Positions 1-5,409 of a stretch of 6,486 nucleotides of DNA are shown piece after piece. Numbering within the stretch: position 1 is the stretch's first letter; each line of letters starts with the position of its first letter. The position numbers and the translations under genes are program-made. Under the pieces are notes generated by a model. That model saw only the letters and a list, made by a program, of their open reading frames with translations, made no database searches and was not told where the DNA came from. This stretch comes from an uncultured Aquabacterium sp. (GTDB lineage: Bacteria; Pseudomonadota; Gammaproteobacteria; Burkholderiales; Burkholderiaceae_C): NCBI GenBank assembly GCA_937923225.1, contig CALAKR010000079.1, positions 1 through 6,486 of the forward strand. Direction: 5' to 3'.

Positions 1-884
1 ATGTGGACCTGGCCTTCGTCACGCCGGACGACGCTGGGTTGGCCGAGTGCGACGTGGTGTTCTTTGCCACTCCGCACGGCGTGGCAATGGCCCAGGCGCG
101 TGAGCTGCTGGCCGCTGGCGTCAAGGTGATCGACCTGGCGGCGGATTTCCGCCTGCAGGACGTGGCCGAGTTCGAGCGCTGGTACGGCATGCCGCACAGC
201 TGCCCTGACCTGCTGGCCGAGGCCGTCTACGGCCTGCCCGAACTGAACCGCGAGGCCATCAAGAAGGCCCGCATCATCGGCAACCCGGGCTGCTACCCCA
301 CCTCGGTACAACTGGGCTATGCGCCGCTGCTCAAGGCCGGGCTGATCGAGCCCACGGGCCTGATCGCCAACTGCGCCTCGGGTGTGTCCGGCGCCGGCCG
401 CAAGGCCGAGGTGCACACCCTGATGGCCGAAGCCAGCGACAACTTCAAGGCTTATGGCGTCAAAGGCCACCGCCACGGCCCCGAAATCAACCAGCAGTTG
501 CGTGTGATTGCGGGCAATGCGCAGGTGAACGCCCTGTTCGTGCCGCACCTGCTGCCGCTGATCCGCGGTATCCATTCCACCCTGTACGCGCGCCTGAACG
601 GCGCGGGCCAGGCGGCCGATCTGCAGGCCACCTTCGAGGCCTTCTACCAGGGGGAGCGCTTCGTCGATGTGCTGCCAGCCGGCAGCGCGCCCGAGACGCG
701 CAGCGTCCGCGCCAGCAACACCGTGCGCATCGCCGTGCACAAGCCGCTGCCCGACACCGTGATGGTGCTGGTGGTGGAGGACAACCTCACCAAGGGCGCG
801 TCCGGCCAGGCGGTGCAGTGCATGAACCTGATGTGCGGTATCGAAGAGCACGTGGGCCTGACCCAGGTGCCGGTGCTGCCCTGA
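1..884 (+). CDS. argC: N-acetyl-gamma-glutamyl-phosphate reductase (ArgC), 5'-truncated by window edge
   Basis: ArgC catalyses the NADPH-dependent reduction of N-acetyl-glutamyl-5-phosphate to the semialdehyde, the third step of arginine synthesis, in the cytosol. The visible part is about 293 residues, counted from the GTG at base 3. The family's catalytic cysteine sits in GNPGCYPTS (Cys97 of the visible part, bases 291-293), and the conserved GHRHGPEI block lies at 155-162, carrying the active-site histidine region. ATPHG (22-26) and DLAADFR (44-50) are further conserved blocks. The protein opens in the middle of the NAD(P)-binding Rossmann domain: the nucleotide-binding GxxGYTG motif expected near the N-terminus is absent, so I infer that roughly 50-60 residues lie left of the window. 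The GTG at base 3 is therefore probably an internal valine. The stop TGA (882-884) overlaps the ATG of the next gene by one base, which suggests translational coupling. Confidence 0.96.
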   Translation, partial: VDLAFVTPDDAGLAECDVVFFATPHGVAMAQARELLAAGVKVIDLAADFRLQDVAEFERWYGMPHSCPDLLAEAVYGLPELNREAIKKARIIGNPGCYPTSVQLGYAPLLKAGLIEPTGLIANCASGVSGAGRKAEVHTLMAEASDNFKAYGVKGHRHGPEINQQLRVIAGNAQVNALFVPHLLPLIRGIHSTLYARLNGAGQAADLQATFEAFYQGERFVDVLPAGSAPETRSVRASNTVRIAVHKPLPDTVMVLVVEDNLTKGASGQAVQCMNLMCGIEEHVGLTQVPVLP

Positions 885-1603
885 TGCGCTGGCGGCTGCT
901 TCGTCGCCGTCTGTCGATCAGCGCGCCGCGCATGACGGTGCGCAGCCACATGGCGTGGCCTTTGCGCTGGGCGGTGTGGGCCGTGTCGCTGGGGTTTTCC
1001 GGCGCGCTGGCGCTGTGGGCCTTCGAGTTCGGCAAGGGCATTGCCGGCCTGGACCGCGAGAGCCGGGTGTCGGCGCAGGCCCTGGCCGAGGTGCGCCAGC
1101 AGCTCGAGGCGGTGCGGCTGGACCGTGAACGCGCCCAGTCCATCGCCAACACGGCCGACAGCCTGCTCAAGGCCGAGCGGGCCACCCAGGCGCGCCTGGC
1201 CGAAGAGGTCAAGGCCCTGGAGATGCAGAACCAGGCCCTCAAGGACGACCTGGGCTTCTTCGAGCGCTTGCTGCCGGCCTCGGGCGACGGCTTGTCGGTG
1301 CGCGGCCTGCAGGCCGACCAGCCGGCCGCTGGCCAACTGCGGTTCCAGTTGCTGGTGATGCAGCAAGGCGGTCGTGCCTTGCCCGATTTCAAGGGGCGCT
1401 ACGAGGTGCTGCTCAGCGGCACGCAGGATGGCCGCGCCTGGAGCATGCCGGCGCCCGCCGTGACGCGGCCCTTGCAGTTCAAGCAGTACCAGCGCATCGA
1501 CGGCCTGGCGGAGTACCCGTCTGGGGCCGCGGTCAAGCAGGTGCAGGTGCGGGTGCTGGACGATGCCGGTCAGTTGCGGGCCACGCAGAGCCTCAAATTG
1601 TGA
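884..1603 (+). CDS. DUF6776-like single-pass membrane protein with coiled coil, function unknown
   Basis: A 239-residue protein of unknown function, resembling the DUF6776 family of betaproteobacteria; that assignment is from memory of the DLGFFERLLP block (residues 122-131) and the later LRFQLLVMQ and FKQYQRIDG segments. A very basic N-terminus (four Arg and a Leu pair within residues 2-9) precedes one hydrophobic helix at about 27-47, predicting a cytoplasmic N-terminus. A heptad-like Ala/Leu/Glu/Gln-rich coiled coil follows at about 56-120. The C-terminal part (about 140-239) looks like a small beta-rich domain, presumably periplasmic. I chose the ATG at 884 because it overlaps the argC stop (TGATG); the frame stays open upstream to an ATG at 818, but that would lie deep inside argC. 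No good Shine-Dalgarno is seen, consistent with coupling to argC. The layout recalls FtsB/FtsL- or PilN/PilO-type bitopic proteins, but I see no sequence basis for a specific role. Confidence 0.85.
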   Translation: MRWRLLRRRLSISAPRMTVRSHMAWPLRWAVWAVSLGFSGALALWAFEFGKGIAGLDRESRVSAQALAEVRQQLEAVRLDRERAQSIANTADSLLKAERATQARLAEEVKALEMQNQALKDDLGFFERLLPASGDGLSVRGLQADQPAAGQLRFQLLVMQQGGRALPDFKGRYEVLLSGTQDGRAWSMPAPAVTRPLQFKQYQRIDGLAEYPSGAAVKQVQVRVLDDAGQLRATQSLKL

Positions 1604-1763
1604 CTTTCTGCGCGGTTTTGCCCCGGCGTCTGCCATGTGCCGCGTATTCCCCATGGACCGGCAAGCCGGGCATTGACGTGATCGGCGTTTGGTGTAAACC
1701 TTGCGCCCTTTGCGACGTTCGCACTTTCGGATAACGTGGTCCAATCTCCAGGAGCGCACAACC
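1604..1763 (+). promoter_or_regulatory. Intergenic leader before bactofilin gene: weak promoter candidate and good RBS
   Basis: This 160-base gap contains no ORF I would call. AGGAG at 1750-1754 lies 9 bases before the ATG at 1764 and is a convincing ribosome binding site for the bactofilin gene. A possible -35 element, TTGACG (1673-1678), matches five of six consensus bases, but the -10 candidates downstream are poor (TGTAAA at 1693-1698 is only 14 bases away; TAAACC at 1695-1700 has better spacing but three matches). GATAAC at 1730-1735 is another -10-like hexamer without a well-spaced -35. I see no rho-independent terminator after the upstream gene. A promoter here is plausible from the gap length, but its exact position is not supported. 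Confidence 0.3.
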
Positions 1764-2153
1764 ATGTTCGGTAAGAAAACCCCAGCCATCCGCACCCTGA
1801 TCGGCGAGGGCACCGTGATCAACGGCGAGATCAAGTTCGCCGATGGCCTGCGCATCGATGGCGAGGTGGTGGGCAACATCACCGCCACGGGCGATCGCCG
1901 TACCATGCTGGTGATCAGTGAGAAGGCCAAGGTGAGCGGCCGCGTGCGCGCCGGCCATGTCATCATCAATGGCCTTGTCACCGGCCCGGTTGAATCCGAA
2001 GACCTGTTGGAACTGCAGCCCAAAGCCCGTATCGTGGGTGATGTGCGCTACGAAGCCCTTGAAATGCACCAAGGTGCCACCATCGATGGAGAATTGCACC
2101 CATTGAAGGCCGAGGACAAGCCCTCGCTCAAGCTGGCCGCCAACAACAGCTGA
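1764..2153 (+). CDS. Bactofilin family protein (polymer-forming cytoskeletal, DUF583)
   Basis: Bactofilins polymerise without nucleotide into filaments or membrane-bound sheets that act as scaffolds for cell-wall enzymes and other positioned complexes. This 129-residue protein has the family's pattern: a short tail beginning MFGKK, a core at about 11-112 of repeated short strands with regularly spaced glycines and aliphatic residues (for example [54 protein letters not shown]) that would form a right-handed beta-helix, and a charged, probably disordered tail (about 113-129). The N-terminal Met-Phe plus Lys-Lys stretch resembles membrane-attaching tails described for some bactofilins. The start at 1764 is supported by AGGAG nine bases upstream; the longer frame back to 1701 lacks such a site. 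It lies 52 bases before erpA on the same strand. In other bacteria bactofilins often work with M23 peptidases, and one is encoded 1.7 kb away here. Confidence 0.92.
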   Translation: MFGKKTPAIRTLIGEGTVINGEIKFADGLRIDGEVVGNITATGDRRTMLVISEKAKVSGRVRAGHVIINGLVTGPVESEDLLELQPKARIVGDVRYEALEMHQGATIDGELHPLKAEDKPSLKLAANNS

Positions 2154-2205
2154 CCCTTTCCTCCCTTTTCCGCTTCCCCTGCACGATTTCCCCGGAGTAT
2201 TTGAC

Positions 2206-2589
2206 ATGAGCACCGCAGCCGCCGAACTGGCCCCCACCGCCGACGTGACGGACATCCCTGGCGCCCCCATCCTGTTCACCGACAGCGCTGCCGCCAAGGT
2301 GGCCGAGCTGGTGGCCGAAGAGGGCAATCCTGATCTGAAGCTGCGCGTGTTCGTGCAGGGCGGTGGCTGCTCCGGCTTCCAGTACGGCTTCACCTTCGAC
2401 GAGATCGTGAACGAGGACGACACGCCCATGACCAAGAACGGCGTGACACTGCTGATCGACGCCATGAGCCTGCAGTACCTGATGGGCGCCGAGATCGACT
2501 ACAAGGACGACCTCGAAGGCGCCCAGTTCGTGATCCGCAACCCAAACGCCACGACCACCTGCGGCTGCGGCTCCAGCTTCTCGGTCTGA
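2206..2589 (+). CDS. erpA: Iron-sulfur cluster insertion protein ErpA
   Basis: ErpA is a cytosolic A-type carrier that receives Fe-S clusters from the assembly machinery and delivers them to apo-proteins, including enzymes of isoprenoid synthesis and respiration. The 127-residue product carries the three cluster-ligating cysteines: Cys55 in [11 protein letters not shown], and Cys119 and Cys121 in the C-terminal [11 protein letters not shown]. The segments [16 protein letters not shown] and [13 protein letters not shown] are strongly ErpA-like, rather than IscA- or SufA-like. It is slightly longer than E. coli ErpA (114 residues, from memory) because of an Ala/Thr/Pro-rich N-terminal extension of about 13 residues. 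The ATG at 2206 has GGAG (2194-2197) eight bases upstream. The gene follows the bactofilin gene by 52 bases and is closed by a strong terminator, so it may be read from its own promoter or from an upstream one. No IscR-type site is evident by eye. Confidence 0.96.
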   Translation: MSTAAAELAPTADVTDIPGAPILFTDSAAAKVAELVAEEGNPDLKLRVFVQGGGCSGFQYGFTFDEIVNEDDTPMTKNGVTLLIDAMSLQYLMGAEIDYKDDLEGAQFVIRNPNATTTCGCGSSFSV

Positions 2590-2611
2590 GGCCTTCCGGC
2601 TTCGCCAGCAG

Positions 2612-2640
2612 ATCCCGGCCTTGTGCCGGGATTTTCTTTT
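2612..2640 (+). terminator. Rho-independent terminator after erpA
   Basis: A perfect 8-bp inverted repeat, ATCCCGGC (2612-2619) and GCCGGGAT (2625-2632), encloses the 5-base loop CTTGT and runs directly into TTTCTTTT (2633-2640). It starts 22 bases after the erpA stop. The T-tract lies only on the plus-strand side, so it should stop transcription from erpA. For the converging anmK transcript the tract would precede the stem, so it is not expected to work as an intrinsic terminator in that direction. Confidence 0.93.
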
Positions 2641-2642
2641 CA

Positions 2643-2660
2643 GGCGATCCGGGCGATCCG
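2643..2660. repeat. Tandem duplication of a 9-base unit
   Basis: GGCGATCCG occurs twice with no gap (2643-2651 and 2652-2660), between the erpA terminator and the anmK stop codon. Two copies only; it may be replication slippage, and no function is apparent. Confidence 0.6.
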
Positions 2661-2667
2661 ATGTGTG

Positions 2668-2692
2668 GGGCGTTGCGGTTACGTTGACGCCC
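2668..2692 (-). other. Possible hairpin immediately downstream of the anmK stop
   Basis: GGGCGT (2668-2673) and ACGCCC (2687-2692) form a 6-bp stem with a 13-base loop, abutting the anmK stop codon (2693-2695). No T-tract follows on the minus strand, so it is not a canonical terminator; it could stabilise the 3' end of the anmK mRNA or be chance in GC-rich DNA. Confidence 0.25.
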
Positions 2693-3832
2693 TCAGGCGG
2701 GATAGATGGCACCCAGGATGCGGGGACCTGCCGCCCCGGTGACCGCCGGGTCATTGCCGGGGCGTCGGTTCACGGCAGCCCATGCCAGCCAGGCGAAGGC
2801 CGCGGCCTCGACCTGCTCGGGTGGCAGGCCTCGGATGGCTGAACTGGCCACGGCCACGCCGGGCAACAAGGCCTGCAGGCGGTGCATCAACTGGCCATTG
2901 AAGGCGCCCCCGCCGCAGACGATCAGCTCAGTGGCCTGAGGCGCCTGGCCGCGAACGGCATCGGCGCTGCTTCGCGCGGTCAGCTCGCACAGCGTGGCCT
3001 GCACATCGGCCAGGGCTGTGGGAGAGGTGGTATCGCCGCCTGGCCGTGCCTGGCAGCGCTGGAGCCAGCCCTCCAGCCACTGGGCGTGGAACAGGTCGCG
3101 GCCGGTGCTCTTGGGTGGTGGCAGCGCGAAATAGGGATCGGCCAGTGCCAGAGCTAACCAGTCTTCGTGGATGCGGCCACTCGCGGCCCACTGGCCATCC
3201 TTGTCATAAGGCTGGCCTGTATGCCGCTGGCACCACAGGTCCATCAGCACATTGCCGGGGCCGCAATCGAAGCCACGGGGCGGCTGACCCGGGTTGAGCA
3301 CACTCACATTGGCGATGCCGCCGATGTTGAGCGCTGCCACGGCGCGGTCCGGGTGGCTGAAGACAGCCTGGTGGAACACGGGCACGAGCGGGGCACCCTG
3401 GCCACCGGCGGCCAGATCGCGGCTGCGCAGGTCGGCCACCACGTCCACGGCGGTCAGCTCGGCGAGCAGGGCCGGGGCCAGCAGTTGTACGGTGTAGCCC
3501 AGTTCTGGACGGTGGCGCACCGTCTGGCCATGGGCGCCCAGGGCACGGATGGGTTGATCGGAGGCGGCTTGCCGCAGGCGGGCCACCACCCGGGCATAGG
3601 CGCGCGAGACGCCCTGGGCAGCCAGGGCGGCGCGGTGAAGTTCATCAGGGCCGCTGCGGTTGAGCGCGAGCAGTTCCTCGCGCAGGGCCGCGTCAAAGGG
3701 CTCGTGCGCATGGGCGCGCACGCCCAGCCAGGTGCCGTCGGTGGCGATGTTGGCCACCACGGCGTCCACCCCATCGAGCGAGGTGCCGGACATCAAGCCC
3801 ACGAAGGCTTGCGTGTCCCCGGCCTTGTCCAC
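2693..3832 (-). CDS. anmK: Anhydro-N-acetylmuramic acid kinase (AnmK)
   Basis: AnmK hydrolyses the 1,6-anhydro bond of anhydro-MurNAc and phosphorylates the sugar to MurNAc-6-phosphate, using ATP, in cytosolic peptidoglycan recycling. The 379-residue length is close to the E. coli enzyme (369, from memory). Visible family blocks, in order, are MSGTSLDGVD (14-23, ATP phosphate-binding loop), AHGQTVRH (100-107), AAGGQGAPLVP (141-151), LNIGGIANV (168-176), FDCGPGN (188-194, where I place the catalytic aspartate, Asp189), PPPKSTGRDLF in the middle, CGGGAFNGQ (306-314) and PEQVEAAAFAWLA near the C-terminus. All these are intact. The start is GTG (3830-3832): it is the only start that leaves the SGTSLDG loop a normal distance from the N-terminus, although no strong Shine-Dalgarno precedes it. 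It follows the M23 peptidase stop by 7 bases on the same strand, so the two are probably one operon linking wall cleavage with wall recycling. Confidence 0.96.
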   Translation of the reverse strand: MDKAGDTQAFVGLMSGTSLDGVDAVVANIATDGTWLGVRAHAHEPFDAALREELLALNRSGPDELHRAALAAQGVSRAYARVVARLRQAASDQPIRALGAHGQTVRHRPELGYTVQLLAPALLAELTAVDVVADLRSRDLAAGGQGAPLVPVFHQAVFSHPDRAVAALNIGGIANVSVLNPGQPPRGFDCGPGNVLMDLWCQRHTGQPYDKDGQWAASGRIHEDWLALALADPYFALPPPKSTGRDLFHAQWLEGWLQRCQARPGGDTTSPTALADVQATLCELTARSSADAVRGQAPQATELIVCGGGAFNGQLMHRLQALLPGVAVASSAIRGLPPEQVEAAAFAWLAWAAVNRRPGNDPAVTGAAGPRILGAIYPA

Positions 3833-3839
3833 GGCGGGC

Positions 3840-5240
3840 TTATTCGAAGCGCGGGCCGGTGCTGGCGCCAGCGGTCTGCATCTGGCCAGCCATGTCCAGG
3901 CGCTGTGCCACGGTGGTGGCCTTCTGGCGGTACTGGGCCAGGGCGTTCGGCGAGAGCTGCACGCTCTCGGAGGCGCGGGCGATGATCATCGGATCCTTGT
4001 GCTCACCGCGCACCTTGAATTCAAAGTGCAGGTGGGGGCCGGTGGCCCAGCCGGTGGCGCCCACGGCGCCGAGCTTGTCGCCCTGCGACACGCGCTGGCC
4101 CTTGCGGACGTCGATGCGGCTCATGTGGGCGTACACGGTGGTGCGGTCACCGGAGTGCAGCACCTGGACCACGTTGCCATAGCCGTTCTGCCAGCCTGCA
4201 AAGCTGACGACGCCGTCACCCACCACGCGGATCTGCGTGCCGGTCGGGGCGCCGTAGTCCACGCCCAGGTGCGCCTTCCAGCGCTTCTGGATCGGATGGA
4301 AGCGCATGGCGAAGCCGGATGTGACGCGCGAGAACGCCAGCGGCGAGGCCAGGAAGGATTTGGTCTTGCTGCGGCCCGTCAGGTCGTAGTAGGTGCCCTT
4401 GCGGCCGGGCTCTTCGTACCAGACGGCGTCATGCACGGTGCCCTTGTTGATGAAGCGGGCGGCCAGCACGCGGCCAGCCGAGCTGCCCCAGGTGATGGGC
4501 TCGCCATCGGCGGTGTGGGCTTCGTAGACCACGCTGAAGGCATCACCCTTGCGCAGTTCACGGCGGAAATCGATGTCGGTGCCGAAGATTTCGGCCATCT
4601 GGTTGGTGATGGCGTCGGGGATGCGGGCGTCGTCGGCGGCGGCGTACAGCGAGGAGTTGATCGTGCCGGACGAGACCTGTTCGCGCACCTGCAGAGGCAC
4701 TTGCTCGGTGCGGGCGCTCAGGCCTTCGGCATTGCGCTGCACGCTCAGGCGCGTGAAGTGCGAATCGAGCTGCTCGGAGGATTCGGCGGGGCCGCGGGCG
4801 ACCAGTTCGACCAGGCGGCCGTTCTCGGTCATCACCTTGATCATCTTGCCGGCGCGGCCAGCCATCAGGCGCGAGGCGACCGCGTCGGAGCGCAGGAATC
4901 GGGCGGCCTCGGTGTCGTCCACCCCCATGCGCTGCAGCAGGGTGTCGACGGTGTCGGAGCTGCGGGTGACGTCGCTGCGGTACAGGGGCAGAGCCACGCG
5001 GTCCAGCGCATCGAGCTGGGCAGCCAGTTGGGGCAGCGGCAGCACCTCATGGATGGAGGTGATCGAGGGCTGGGCTTGGTTGATCTCCAGGGCGGTCAGC
5101 GGCGCCACGCCAAAGGCGGTGACGGCGGAGCCGGTGAGCAGGGCGGCGACAACGGCGGTGACCCTGCGAGGGTGGCGGTGCGTGATCGATTGAAACGTTC
5201 GCAGTGGGGCCAGCCAGCGGCCCAAATCCACAGATCCCAA
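3840..5240 (-). CDS. Membrane-anchored M23 family metallopeptidase (MepM/Csd3-like, predicted peptidoglycan endopeptidase)
   Basis: A predicted zinc endopeptidase that cleaves peptide cross-links in peptidoglycan. Counting from the TTG at 5238-5240 (466 residues), there is a basic N-terminus (HRHPRR), one hydrophobic anchor or uncleaved signal at about 27-46, an OapA/LysM-like region at about 92-120, a Csd3-like domain at about 193-245 (SSLYAAADDARIPD, then GTDIDFRRELRKGD), and a C-terminal LytM/M23 domain. The zinc and catalytic residues are present: His324 and Asp328 in HLGVDYGAP, His372 in VYAHMSR, and His403 and His405 in GPHLHFEF. It should therefore be active, in the periplasm. A polar tail of about 55 residues follows. 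The start is uncertain: TTG 5240 has AGGGGA six bases upstream, GTG at 5229-5231 is an alternative, and the frame remains open back to a TTG at 5417, inside tyrS. Homologues, from memory, begin shortly before the RHPRR segment, which supports a start near 5225-5240. It probably heads an operon with anmK. Confidence 0.92.
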   Translation of the reverse strand: MGSVDLGRWLAPLRTFQSITHRHPRRVTAVVAALLTGSAVTAFGVAPLTALEINQAQPSITSIHEVLPLPQLAAQLDALDRVALPLYRSDVTRSSDTVDTLLQRMGVDDTEAARFLRSDAVASRLMAGRAGKMIKVMTENGRLVELVARGPAESSEQLDSHFTRLSVQRNAEGLSARTEQVPLQVREQVSSGTINSSLYAAADDARIPDAITNQMAEIFGTDIDFRRELRKGDAFSVVYEAHTADGEPITWGSSAGRVLAARFINKGTVHDAVWYEEPGRKGTYYDLTGRSKTKSFLASPLAFSRVTSGFAMRFHPIQKRWKAHLGVDYGAPTGTQIRVVGDGVVSFAGWQNGYGNVVQVLHSGDRTTVYAHMSRIDVRKGQRVSQGDKLGAVGATGWATGPHLHFEFKVRGEHKDPMIIARASESVQLSPNALAQYRQKATTVAQRLDMAGQMQTAGASTGPRFE

Positions 5241-5409
5241 AGTCTGTCCCCTAGAATCGCCCGTCGCCCACCCCAGCCAGAAGCTGGCCTGAGCGGCGAG
5301 GTACCCGTCAAAAGTGCCAAAGTATAGTGGTGTCACATGGCGTAATTCGCCAAAAGCACCGTCTTTACACGTGTCGTTTTCCCCATATGCCCCGTCTGGG
5401 GCTGCCCTC
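5241..5409. promoter_or_regulatory. Divergent control region between the M23 peptidase gene and tyrS
   Basis: These roughly 170 bases should hold promoters for both directions. On the plus strand, TAGAAT (5252-5257) and TATAGT (5323-5328) are -10-like hexamers, each matching five of six consensus bases, but neither has a convincing -35 at 16-18 bases. On the minus strand, TATACT, read from 5327 to 5322 across nearly the same bases, could serve the peptidase operon, again without a clear -35. TTTACA (5364-5369) resembles a -35 for tyrS, but the only -10-like sequence after it (around CATATG, 5384-5389) is too close. An imperfect 15-base palindrome, TGGCG-TAATT-CGCCA, spans 5338-5352, and a perfect ACACGTGT lies at 5367-5374. 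That promoters exist here is a strong inference from gene orientation; the individual elements are weakly supported. Confidence 0.5.
5389..5402 (+). promoter_or_regulatory. Small hairpin covering the presumed tyrS ribosome binding site
   Basis: GCCCC (5389-5393) and GGGGC (5398-5402) pair perfectly around the 4-base loop GTCT. GGGG (5398-5401) is the only purine-rich stretch at Shine-Dalgarno distance (eight bases) before the tyrS ATG at 5410, so if the hairpin forms it would hide the ribosome binding site. The pairing is seen directly; an effect on translation is inference. Confidence 0.4.

Noticed and set aside
1..3. ATG at the first base and GTG at base 3 as starts of argC
   Set aside because: The ATG is out of the argC frame, and the GTG lies within the Rossmann domain; the N-terminal nucleotide-binding motif is missing, so the gene begins left of the window.
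818..883. Upstream ATG at 818 as the start of the DUF6776-like gene
   Set aside because: It would overlap argC by 67 bases and add 22 residues of out-of-frame argC composition; the coupled ATG at 884 fits better.
1604..1763. Possible terminator hairpin after the DUF6776-like gene
   Set aside because: Only short pairings such as CCGG around AAG are seen, with no T-tract.
644..2023. Long minus-strand open frame of 459 codons
   Set aside because: It is antisense to argC, the DUF6776-like gene and the bactofilin gene and crosses the intergenic gap; its composition is low-complexity (Arg, His, Gln, Leu) with no domain.
3167..3985. Plus-strand open frame of 272 codons
   Set aside because: It is the complement of anmK, whose motifs are all intact; no independent support.
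5230..5247. Inverted repeat ACAGA-N8-TCTGT over the M23 start region
   Set aside because: Five-base arms are expected by chance at this frequency, and the repeat partly lies in coding sequence; not enough to call an operator.
3660..5327. Long plus-strand open frame of 555 codons
   Set aside because: It lies antisense to the M23 peptidase and the start of anmK, both with intact family motifs. Its translation is rich in Gly, Ala, Val and His with no recognisable domain, as expected for a complementary frame in GC-rich coding DNA.
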